Assembly (NCBI GenBank): GCA_012798865.1 | Contig: JAAZMK010000022.1 | Location: 1-17,014, forward strand | Source: Clostridiaceae bacterium | GTDB lineage: Bacteria; Bacillota; Clostridia; Saccharofermentanales; DTU023 | Length of the DNA: 17,014 nucleotides | Direction: 5' to 3' | Position numbers and translations under genes: made by a program | Shown: positions 1 through 6,528 of the stretch, piece after piece | Layout: each line of letters opens with the position of its first letter | Position numbering within the stretch: position 1 is the stretch's first letter | Notes under the pieces: generated by a model | Told to the model about the DNA's origin: nothing | Databases searched by the model: none | Seen by the model: only the letters and a program-made list of their open reading frames with translations

Positions 1-1
1 T

Positions 2-892
2 AATCAACTGAAAGGCACGCTTGATGTGAGTAATCTGCCGAATTTGACTCGATTGTTATGCATTTCCAATCTGCTGACTGCGGTTAAACTTAACGGCACG
101 GCACAATATCAGGCAATCTTTGTCCTCTTAAACTTATTGAAAGACACTTCTGCGGTAACAGGTGCGGAAATTAATTGGGACGACAATAACTTTATGTTCG
201 ATCCGCAGCATCCCACTGTTACGAATAGTCTGAGCCATATTACAAGCGACAATGCCGCTACTCACTATCTCCTGACAATCAACAAGCCGGATTATACGGC
301 GACATTGACCGCGGATAAGGGTTATGCGCTCCCCGATGAGATTGTCGTTAAAGTAGCAGAAAGAGTGCTGACGAGAGACAAAGATTACACCTACGACAGC
401 ACGAGCGGAAAGCTAACGATATTTGGCGAGAGTATTCGCGGAGAGGATCCTCCGAGTACTATCGGAGACATTGTCATTGAAGGGTCGGGCGTACCCATCC
501 CAATCTACAGCGTGTCTATAGAAACGGAAGGGAAGGGCTCCGCCTCCGCAACGCCGATATCCGGACCTGCAGGAACGGTGATCACCCTTGTCGCTTCGGC
601 TGATTCCGGTTGGGAATTTTTAGAATGGCAAGTGGTGTCGGGTGGAGTAGGTATCTCTGAAAACAAGTTCAAGATGCCGAACAACAATGTAGTCATCAAA
701 GCTGTCTTTAAAGAGAAGCCGGAGGAACCGACCGAGCCTACGGAACCTGTTAAGCCCACGGAGCCGGATCAGTCTTTGCCGGCAACGGGTGAGAACGCGG
801 GAATCTATCTCTGGGCGAGCCTGCTGCTCTTTGCAGTGAGCGCGTTGCTGTTGGCGCTGCGTAAAAAGAGAATGTCGGAGCAAAGTGATTAG
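2..892 (+). CDS. LPXTG-anchored leucine-rich-repeat surface protein (5' truncated by window edge)
   Basis: The reading frame is open to the window edge, reading NQLKGTLDVSNLPNLT before the GTG at 26, so the true start lies upstream and GTG 26 is only an internal valine. Numbering from GTG 26: residues 1-25 look like the last leucine-rich repeat (LDVSNLPNLTRL pattern, internalin-like). Residues 88-153 form an Ig-like module often found after such repeats (YTATLTADKGY, then a TRDKDYTYDSTSGKLTI stretch). Residues 161-228 resemble a divergent InlB B-repeat (GWEFLEW, then MPNNNVVIKAVF). Residues 229-250 are a Pro/Glu/Thr-rich wall-spanning linker. The sortase signal is LPATG at 251-255, followed by a hydrophobic segment at 260-278 and the basic tail RKKR. 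The protein is expected to be exported and covalently attached to peptidoglycan, probably as an adhesin or host/surface contact protein; the ligand is unknown. A hairpin directly after the stop suggests it ends its transcription unit. Confidence 0.88.
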   Translation, partial: NQLKGTLDVSNLPNLTRLLCISNLLTAVKLNGTAQYQAIFVLLNLLKDTSAVTGAEINWDDNNFMFDPQHPTVTNSLSHITSDNAATHYLLTINKPDYTATLTADKGYALPDEIVVKVAERVLTRDKDYTYDSTSGKLTIFGESIRGEDPPSTIGDIVIEGSGVPIPIYSVSIETEGKGSASATPISGPAGTVITLVASADSGWEFLEWQVVSGGVGISENKFKMPNNNVVIKAVFKEKPEEPTEPTEPVKPTEPDQSLPATGENAGIYLWASLLLFAVSALLLALRKKRMSEQSD

Positions 893-923
893 ACCAAAGC
901 TGACAACTAAGAGGATTTTTTGA

Positions 924-957
924 TAAAGGGGGGAGCACAAGTCGGCTCCCCCCTTTA
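924..957 (+). terminator. Strong GC-rich hairpin after the surface-protein gene
   Basis: A perfect inverted repeat pairs AAAGGGGGGAGC (925-936) with GCTCCCCCCTTT (945-956) around an 8-nt loop, and T924/A957 adds one more pair. It starts 32 nt after the stop codon, where an intrinsic terminator is expected. The tail is only TTT inside the stem followed by AAAA, so the U-tract is weak on both strands. It is most likely a terminator or mRNA 3'-end stabiliser for the surface-protein gene. Confidence 0.7.
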
Positions 958-1000
958 AAATGCATAGCGAATTCAAATTGCATATTGAAAATATATGCAT

Positions 1001-1023
1001 GAATGAGAAACAGCTCATTTTTT
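1001..1023 (+). terminator. Second hairpin with T-run (possible tandem terminator)
   Basis: AATGAG (1002-1007) pairs with CTCATT (1014-1019) around the 6-nt loop AAACAG. Six consecutive T residues at 1018-1023 follow. The stem is short and AT-rich, but the T-run is better than that of the upstream GC-rich hairpin. It may act as a backup terminator protecting the ABC operon promoter from readthrough. A chance hairpin in AT-rich spacer DNA is also possible. Confidence 0.4.
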
Positions 1024-1094
1024 GTCACTCTTCATCAAAAAGCTGATTTATCAGGCAATATCTTTGACGAGTTGCCAATATTGTTGATCTTTCA

Positions 1095-1123
1095 TTGAAA
1101 TTTTATTCATATTAATATATAAA
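1095..1123 (+). promoter_or_regulatory. Sigma-A-type promoter of the amino-acid ABC transporter operon
   Basis: TTGAAA at 1095-1100 and TATAAA at 1118-1123 are separated by exactly 17 nt. Each hexamer matches the housekeeping consensus at five of six positions. The element sits in very AT-rich DNA about 70 nt upstream of the binding-protein start codon, leaving a leader of about 60 nt. It is the best-looking promoter in the window. Confidence 0.65.
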
Positions 1124-1144
1124 ATAATCACAATTATGATGCCG

Positions 1145-1168
1145 TGACGGTTCCGTCGGACGCCGTCA
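1145..1168 (+). repeat. Small inverted repeat in the leader of the ABC operon
   Basis: TGACGG (1145-1150) is complementary to CCGTCA (1163-1168), with a GC-rich 12-nt interval between them, in a leader that is otherwise AT-rich. An alternative hairpin of GACGG (1146-1150) with CCGTC (1153-1157) is too tightly looped to form well. It lies about 12 nt before the ribosome binding site, so it could be an operator or an attenuating structure. Only the sequence symmetry supports this. Confidence 0.3.
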
Positions 1169-1191
1169 TGATAGCTGAAGAGGAGTAAGCA

Positions 1192-1977
1192 ATGAAAAGA
1201 CTAACACTGGCGATCACGCTCATTGTGAGTATGATTCTCGTTTTTCTGACCGCGTGCAGTACGGAAGATGTCAAGATAGGAAGCAGGGAAGATCTCGACG
1301 GAAAAGTCATCGGAGTTCAACTTGGAACTATCGGAGATGAAATCGCGTCTGATGAGATCGAGGCAAAATCGGTAGAGCGATTTATCGCTTATGTCGACGC
1401 CGTCACTTCTTTGAAACAGAAAAAAGTGGACTGTCTCGTCGTCGATGCCGATACTGCTCAAGCCTATGCCGAGCTGAATCCCGAACTGACCGTTCTTGAT
1501 GTAGGCTTTGACCCGGAGGAATATGCCATAGCCGTTGCCAAAGAGGGATCGGAGGAACTTCTGGCAACGATCAATGAGGTCATCGCCGAACTGAAAGCCG
1601 ATGGCAGTATCGTGAAGTTCAAAGAGGCGCATGTCGGTCAAGGTGGCAAAGCGCCCGATTTTAACGTTGGCGCTCCGGGCGGCAAACTGGTCGTCGGTAC
1701 CGAGCCCACCTTCCCGCCCTATGAATATACGCAGGGCAACGACATCATCGGCGTGGACATCGATATCATGGCTGTAGTCGCCAAGAAACTCGACATGGAA
1801 CTGCAGGTGGAGAACATCAACTTTGACGGACTGATTCCCGCGGTCATGAGCGGCAAAATCAAAGCGATCGCTGCCGGGATGACGGTCAACGAGGAGCGAA
1901 TGGTCAACGTATCCTTCTCCGATCCATATACGGACGCAAAGCAAGTTGTCCTGATCCGTAAATCCAGTCTGAAGTAA
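1192..1977 (+). CDS. Circularly permuted polar amino-acid ABC transporter substrate-binding lipoprotein
   Basis: This is an extracytoplasmic receptor of the SBP_bac_3 family that delivers a polar amino acid to the permease encoded next. Residues 1-21 are a lipoprotein signal with lipobox LTAC, so Cys22 would be lipidated. The two halves of the family appear in reversed order. Residues 31-147 match the part that normally comes second: DLDGKVIGVQLGTIGDE, then KKVDCLVVDADTAQAY, then the C-terminal helix region EELLATINEVIAELKADGS. A linker at 148-164 rich in Gly, Ala and Pro joins this to residues 165-261, which match the usual mature N-terminus: KLVVGTEPTFPPYEY, FDGLIPAVMSGKI, GMTVNEERMVNVSFSDPY, VLIRKSS. 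Likely ligand residues are Arg236 for the substrate carboxylate and Asp85 or Asp87 for its amino group, by family analogy. All parts are in one frame, and the total length (261 aa) equals one complete domain plus signal. AGGAG lies 6 nt before the ATG. The stop overlaps the permease start by one base. Confidence 0.88.
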   Translation: MKRLTLAITLIVSMILVFLTACSTEDVKIGSREDLDGKVIGVQLGTIGDEIASDEIEAKSVERFIAYVDAVTSLKQKKVDCLVVDADTAQAYAELNPELTVLDVGFDPEEYAIAVAKEGSEELLATINEVIAELKADGSIVKFKEAHVGQGGKAPDFNVGAPGGKLVVGTEPTFPPYEYTQGNDIIGVDIDIMAVVAKKLDMELQVENINFDGLIPAVMSGKIKAIAAGMTVNEERMVNVSFSDPYTDAKQVVLIRKSSLK

Positions 1978-2693
1978 TGAATATGATCATCGCGCTCTCC
2001 TTCAGTACGCTGAAGGAGAACTTTTACAACGATTTTATTGTCGACAACCGGTGGAAGTGGCTGGTCGACGGTTTGGGCGTCACGCTCAAGGTCACCTTAA
2101 TGGCAAGCTTTCTCGGCATCATTATCGGGTTGTTGGTGGCGCTCGTTAAGGTTTCGCAGTTCCACGGAAGGAAGATCCCTGTGCTAAGTCAGATAGCCGA
2201 CGCGTACGTGCTTGTCATCCGCGGGACGCCGGCTGTCGTTCAGCTACTTATCATTTACTATGTCATTTTCGCCAGCGTTGCCATCGATAAAGTGTTGGTG
2301 GCAGCCTTGGCGTTCGGACTTAACAGCGGCGCCTACGTAGCTGAGATTTTTCGAGCCGGCATTCAGTCTGTTGACCGAGGTCAAATGGAGGCTGGGCGCT
2401 CACTGGGACTCAGTTACGGCTTGACGATGCGCAAGATTATTCTCCCTCAGGCAGTCAAAAATACACTGCCGGCATTATTCAATGAACTGATTACCTTGCT
2501 CAAGGAAACGGCAGTGGCTGGTTACATTGCGGTGGCAGATCTTACCCGCGCGGGAGACCTCATCCGTGCACGTACTTTCGACCCTCTGTTGCCTTTATTG
2601 GCAGTAGCGCTGATCTATCTTGTTATTGTTCTTCTTCTGACACGTTTGATGAATCTTCTCGAAAGGCGGCTGGCACGCAGTGATCATCGTTGA
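1977..2693 (+). CDS. Polar amino-acid ABC transporter permease (HisM/GlnP type)
   Basis: This is the membrane channel subunit of the amino-acid importer. It is 238 aa, usual for the HisMQ/GlnP permease family, with about five hydrophobic segments (roughly 34-58, 84-103, 106-126, 166-186 and 204-224). The EAA loop that docks on the ATPase is clear at about 138-158 (EAGRSLGLSYG, then KIILPQA). IRGTPAVVQLL at 81-91 is a family hallmark. The start overlaps the TAA of the binding-protein gene (TAATGA), implying translational coupling; an ATG two codons later is an alternative start. Its 3' end overlaps the ATPase gene by 14 nt. A single permease gene implies a homodimer in the membrane. Confidence 0.93.
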   Translation: MNMIIALSFSTLKENFYNDFIVDNRWKWLVDGLGVTLKVTLMASFLGIIIGLLVALVKVSQFHGRKIPVLSQIADAYVLVIRGTPAVVQLLIIYYVIFASVAIDKVLVAALAFGLNSGAYVAEIFRAGIQSVDRGQMEAGRSLGLSYGLTMRKIILPQAVKNTLPALFNELITLLKETAVAGYIAVADLTRAGDLIRARTFDPLLPLLAVALIYLVIVLLLTRLMNLLERRLARSDHR

Positions 2694-3408
2694 AAACTTG
2701 AACAAAAAATTCGGTGAACTTGAAGTTCTGCGAGATATCAGCGAGACGATCTATAACGGCGAGAAGATTGTCATTATAGGACCATCCGGGTCGGGGAAAA
2801 GCACATTTCTTCGCTGTCTTAATCTGCTGGAAACTCCGACATCCGGGACGATCACCATCGACAGCGTAGACATTACTGATCCGAAAACGGACATCAATAA
2901 AGTGCGAAGTCAAATGGGAATGGTGTTTCAGAACTTCAATCTGTTTCCTCACTTGACAGTACTGCAGAACATCACGCTGGCGCCAATCCAACTGAAGCTT
3001 ATGAATGAAAGCGAGGCGCGTGACAAGGCTCGCTATCTCTTGGAGCGCGTCGGTCTTATGGATAAGATCGATGAATATCCGGGTCGACTTTCCGGGGGAC
3101 AAAAACAGAGAATCGCCATTGCCAGGGCGCTGGCAATGAGTCCAAAAACGATGCTCTTCGATGAGCCGACCTCGTCGCTCGACCCGGAGATGATCGGTGA
3201 GGTTCTGGAGGTTATGCTCGAATTGGCGAGCGATGGCATGACGATGGTGATTGTGACCCACGAAATGGGTTTCGCTCGGAAAATCAGTAATCGCATCTTA
3301 TTTATGGATGAGGGCATGATTGTCGAGCAGGGCAGCCCTGATCAATTATTTGACAATCCCCAAAAAGAGCGAACGCGCGCTTTCTTGTCGAAGGTGCTGA
3401 CGCGATAA
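2680..3408 (+). CDS. Polar amino-acid ABC transporter ATP-binding protein (GlnQ/HisP type)
   Basis: This is the cytoplasmic ATPase that powers the importer. It is 242 aa, normal for the GlnQ/HisP group, and all nucleotide-binding motifs are intact: Walker A GPSGSGKS at 34-41, Q-loop Gln84 (VFQNFNLFPH), signature LSGGQ at 137-141, Walker B TMLFDEP at 157-163, D-loop SSLD, and H-loop His194 (VTHEM). The start is a GTG inside the end of the permease gene, overlapping by 14 nt, so its translation is probably coupled. Amino-acid specificity cannot be read from the ATPase. The downstream citrate-to-2-oxoglutarate genes make a glutamate/glutamine link tempting, but this is conjecture. Confidence 0.95.
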   Translation: MIIVENLNKKFGELEVLRDISETIYNGEKIVIIGPSGSGKSTFLRCLNLLETPTSGTITIDSVDITDPKTDINKVRSQMGMVFQNFNLFPHLTVLQNITLAPIQLKLMNESEARDKARYLLERVGLMDKIDEYPGRLSGGQKQRIAIARALAMSPKTMLFDEPTSSLDPEMIGEVLEVMLELASDGMTMVIVTHEMGFARKISNRILFMDEGMIVEQGSPDQLFDNPQKERTRAFLSKVLTR

Positions 3409-3423
3409 TGTCGGTTCAATCGA

Positions 3424-3468
3424 GAGCTATGCCCTTTAGGCGTAAAGCACATGGCACGCACATAGCTC
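3424..3468 (+). repeat. Nested inverted repeat between the ABC operon and the aconitase gene
   Basis: GAGCTATG (3424-3431) is the exact reverse complement of CATAGCTC (3461-3468). Inside the loop, CTTTA (3434-3438) pairs with TAAAG (3443-3447) around GGCG, so the whole can fold as a branched stem-loop. It begins 16 nt after the ATPase stop. No strong T-run follows (ATTTTG at 3476-3481), so it is a poor intrinsic terminator; a structured 3' end, an operator or a small RNA element are alternatives. Only the symmetry is observed. Confidence 0.4.
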
Positions 3469-3519
3469 GCGGAACGATTTTGTCGAGGTCACACTACACG
3501 ATATTTATGAATGGTCGAA

Positions 3520-3525
3520 TATAAT
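3520..3525 (+). promoter_or_regulatory. Possible -10 box upstream of the aconitase gene
   Basis: A perfect TATAAT hexamer occurs 29 nt before the aconitase start codon, in the only sizeable gap before the citrate genes. No acceptable -35 hexamer is found 16-18 nt upstream (the sequence there is CACGAT-like), so use of this site would need an activator or extended contacts. The position fits a short leader. Weak evidence on its own. Confidence 0.35.
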
Positions 3526-3554
3526 CATTTTTATTACATTCGCAGGGTATAAGC

Positions 3555-5480
3555 ATGAAACAGAGTATGGCGATGAAAATCCTCTCTCGGAACTTGCTCG
3601 AGGGAGAATTGATACAAGGAAATGAAATCAAGATCAAGGTCAATCAGACGTTGACACAAGACTCAACGGGCACGATGGTGTATCTGCAATTGGAGAAGCT
3701 TGAGATCGACGAGGTCAAGACTGACTTGTCGGTCGCCTACATCGACCACAACATGCTCCAACAAGGGTTTGAAAACGCAGATGACCACGAATTCATTAAA
3801 TCAGTTGCGAAAAGACACAACATCGTCTACTCCAAGGCGGGCGGCGGCATCTGCCATCAAGTGCATCTCGAGAGGTTCGGCAAGCCGAATACGGTCCTTA
3901 TCGGGTCCGATTCTCACACGCCGACGGGTGGAGGGCTCGGGCAGCTCGCGATCGGGGCGGGCGGTCTCGACGTCGCCATCGCCATGGCGAAAGGTTTTTA
4001 TTCCATCGTCGTCCCGAAAATTTACAATGTCAAACTCAAAGGGCAGCTTGCCGACTATGCCAACGGCAAAGACGTCATACTGACAATCCTGCAAGAGCTT
4101 ACTGTCAAGGGCGGAACAGGCTACATCATGGAATATACGGGAGAAGGTGTCAAAAGTCTGTCCGTGACGGACAGGGCGACAATCGCCAACATGGGTGCGG
4201 AGCTCGGAGCCACAACTTCCATCTTCCCCAGTGACGAGAAGACGAAGGAGTTTCTCGTCGCGCAAGGGCGGGGAGGGGACTTCACACCACTGGAGCCCGA
4301 TCACGACGCGATCTACGACGCGACGCTCGAGATCGATCTTTGCGACATTGTACCTATGGTAGCCTGCCCGCATCTGCCCGACAACGTTAAGAGAGTCCGT
4401 GACATCAATGGATTGAAAATCGATCAAGTGGCTATCGGATCGTGTACGAATTCTTCTTACACTGACATGATGAAAGCTGCGAAGATTTTGGAAAACAATA
4501 GGGTGCACGAAGACGTGAGCCTCGTGATTTCTCCCGGTTCTGCCAACATCATGCGGATACTGGCTGAAAACGGCGCCTTGTCAACGTTTATCCAAGCCGG
4601 CGCGCGGATACTTGAATCGGGCTGCGGTCCTTGTATCGGCATGGGACAAGCACCGAAATCCGGCGGCATATCCTTGCGCACCTTCAACCGAAACTTCAGG
4701 GGAAGATCAGGAACGATGGACGCCGAGGTCTATCTCGTGTCTCCACAAACGGCTGCTCTGTCAGCCGTCAAGGGTTGCTTGTCGACACCTGAATACCTCG
4801 ATCTCGACCTCAAAGTGGATGAACTGAAGTCTTACGGCAAAAATGAATCGTACTTCATCTATCCGAAGGAAGAAGATCGAAATGCGCCAGTAGCCATGGG
4901 TCCCAACATCAAGGAAGTACCTGTCGGAGAGAAATTAGGTGAAAAGATCGAGGGTAAAGTCATCTTGAAGGTCGGCGATAACGTCACGACCGACGACATC
5001 TGTCCGTCAAACGCCATACTCCTGCCATTCAGATCGAACGTGCCCTATCTCTCGAATTTCGCCTTCAGCACGCTCACGCCCGATTTTAAGAAAGTGGCAG
5101 ACGAACATGACGGCGGCATCATTGTGGGCGGTGACAACTACGGTCAAGGTTCATCGCGCGAACACGCGGCGCTCGTACCGCTTTACCTTAAAGTCAAGGC
5201 AGTCATCGCCAAATCGTTCGCGAGGATTCATTTCTCTAACTTGATCAATGCGGGAATCATTCCGCTCGTTTTCGAAAATCCTGTTGACTACGACGCGGTG
5301 GATTTTTTGGATGATGTGGAGATACCCGACATACTGGGTACCATCGAGGTCGGAAAGGCGACACTCGTCAACAAGACGAAGAACACGTCGATCAGGCTGA
5401 TTTCCGTCTTCTCCGAAAGACAGATTGAAGTCTTGAAGGTGTGCGGATATTTGAATTATATGAAGGATCACGAGCGCTGA
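3555..5480 (+). CDS. acn: Aconitate hydratase (aconitase)
   Basis: This enzyme isomerises citrate to isocitrate through cis-aconitate, using a [4Fe-4S] cluster in the cytoplasm. At 641 aa it matches the shorter anaerobe/clostridial-type aconitase rather than the roughly 900-aa AcnA form. The catalytic domains occupy about 1-410. Cluster ligands are Cys297 (GSCTNSSYTD) and Cys357/Cys360 (SGCGPCIGMG). Substrate-binding motifs include DHNMLQ, GSDSHTPTGGGLG (117-129) and NFRGRSGT (380-387). A linker leads to the swivelling domain at about 465-610, with GQGSSREHAAL (530-540) carrying the active-site serine. LeuC-type isopropylmalate isomerase and homoaconitase are relatives, but the length, the fused swivel domain and the neighbouring isocitrate dehydrogenase and citrate synthase favour aconitase. 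AGGG precedes the ATG; Met5 and Met7 are alternative starts. Confidence 0.93.
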   Translation: MKQSMAMKILSRNLLEGELIQGNEIKIKVNQTLTQDSTGTMVYLQLEKLEIDEVKTDLSVAYIDHNMLQQGFENADDHEFIKSVAKRHNIVYSKAGGGICHQVHLERFGKPNTVLIGSDSHTPTGGGLGQLAIGAGGLDVAIAMAKGFYSIVVPKIYNVKLKGQLADYANGKDVILTILQELTVKGGTGYIMEYTGEGVKSLSVTDRATIANMGAELGATTSIFPSDEKTKEFLVAQGRGGDFTPLEPDHDAIYDATLEIDLCDIVPMVACPHLPDNVKRVRDINGLKIDQVAIGSCTNSSYTDMMKAAKILENNRVHEDVSLVISPGSANIMRILAENGALSTFIQAGARILESGCGPCIGMGQAPKSGGISLRTFNRNFRGRSGTMDAEVYLVSPQTAALSAVKGCLSTPEYLDLDLKVDELKSYGKNESYFIYPKEEDRNAPVAMGPNIKEVPVGEKLGEKIEGKVILKVGDNVTTDDICPSNAILLPFRSNVPYLSNFAFSTLTPDFKKVADEHDGGIIVGGDNYGQGSSREHAALVPLYLKVKAVIAKSFARIHFSNLINAGIIPLVFENPVDYDAVDFLDDVEIPDILGTIEVGKATLVNKTKNTSIRLISVFSERQIEVLKVCGYLNYMKDHER

Positions 5481-5520
5481 TTTGAATTTAATAGAGACGC
5501 GCGTATGAAGGAAAGAAAAG

Positions 5521-6513
5521 ATGAAGGAAGTCACGGTCATCATTGGAGACGGTATAAGCGAAGAGATCTCGCTTGCCGCCATGAAAGTCATCAAGTATTT
5601 AGTGCCTGACATCGTTTTCGACGTTAAGCGGGCAGGTATCGACGTCTATGAAAAGACGGGCAGCCTGATGGAAGAGGGTTTGCTTGAAAGCGTTGAGAAA
5701 AACAAAGTCGCTCTCAAAGGTCCGATCGGTACGCCGATCAGTAAAGGCTTCAGAAGTATCAATGTTGAGCTTCGAAAGCGATTTGATCTCTACGCAAACA
5801 TCAGACCGATCAAGACATTCGGCGACTTCAGCAGATATGAAAATGTCGATCTCGTCGTCTTTAGGGAGAATACGGAAGATTTGTATGCGGGAATTGAAAA
5901 GGAAATATCCAAGGACGAGATGCATTCCATCAAAGTCATTACTCGGCGCAAATCGGAGAGAATCGCAAGAAAAGCCTTTGAATATGCCGTTGCACACAAC
6001 CGAAAAAAAGTGACGATCGTTACGAAAGCTAACATTATGAAATTGACGGACGGACTGTTCCTTGATGTGGCTCGAGAAATGAGTGAGAAATACCCCGGTG
6101 TCGAGACGGAAGAAATCCTGATCGACAATATGTGTATGCAGCTCGTCATCGACCCCTCGCGATACGACATCATTTTGACTCAAAACCTTTACGGCGACAT
6201 ACTGTCCGATCTCTGTGCCGGATTGGTCGGCGGACTAGGACTTGCGCCGTCGACCAATCTTGGCGATAAGCACGCCATTTTTGAGGCGGTACACGGTACG
6301 GCGCCCGACATAGCCGGCAAGAATATTGCCAATCCCGCGGCTCTCATCATGTCAGCGACCATGATGCTAGAACATATGGGCTATCGTGATGAAAGCGAAC
6401 GATTGAATATCGCCATCCGTCAAGTACTCCAAAAGAAAGAACAACGCACAAGAGACTTGGGAGGACTGGCTTCAACAACAGAATTCACCGATTACATCAC
6501 GAATTATTTATAA
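5521..6513 (+). CDS. icd: NAD-type isocitrate dehydrogenase
   Basis: This enzyme oxidatively decarboxylates isocitrate to 2-oxoglutarate. It is 330 aa, the size of the short NAD-dependent isocitrate/isopropylmalate dehydrogenase group. The isocitrate-type signature SINVELR (79-85) supplies Ser79, Asn81 and Arg85 for substrate contact, followed by DLYANIRP (89-96) and ENTEDLYAGIE (116-126). Metal and catalytic residues are Tyr122, Lys169 (TKANIMK), Asp202, Asp226 and Asp230. The coenzyme loop HGTAPDIAGKNIANP has Asp263-Ile264 where NADP-dependent enzymes carry Lys-Tyr, indicating NAD preference. Isopropylmalate dehydrogenase or homoisocitrate dehydrogenase are possible by family, but the Ser at 79 and the gene context argue for isocitrate. 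A purine-rich AAGGAA site precedes the ATG. It lies 40 nt after aconitase and 15 nt before citrate synthase, in one apparent operon. Confidence 0.92.
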   Translation: MKEVTVIIGDGISEEISLAAMKVIKYLVPDIVFDVKRAGIDVYEKTGSLMEEGLLESVEKNKVALKGPIGTPISKGFRSINVELRKRFDLYANIRPIKTFGDFSRYENVDLVVFRENTEDLYAGIEKEISKDEMHSIKVITRRKSERIARKAFEYAVAHNRKKVTIVTKANIMKLTDGLFLDVAREMSEKYPGVETEEILIDNMCMQLVIDPSRYDIILTQNLYGDILSDLCAGLVGGLGLAPSTNLGDKHAIFEAVHGTAPDIAGKNIANPAALIMSATMMLEHMGYRDESERLNIAIRQVLQKKEQRTRDLGGLASTTEFTDYITNYL

Positions 6514-6528
6514 GAAGAGGTTGGGATC

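Noticed and set aside
1630..1700. Possible gene rearrangement or assembly artefact that reverses the halves of the binding protein
   Set aside because: The frame is uninterrupted, the signal peptide joins the lobe-2 half correctly, the total length equals one whole domain, and the linker is rich in Gly/Ala/Pro. A clean permutation explains this better than a join of two fragments.
1201..1944. Long open frames on the - strand, here and antisense to aconitase (3801-4508), citrate synthase and the flavoprotein genes
   Set aside because: They mirror well-supported + strand genes, have no recognisable domain and no ribosome binding sites, and arise from the GAC/GTC-rich codon use.
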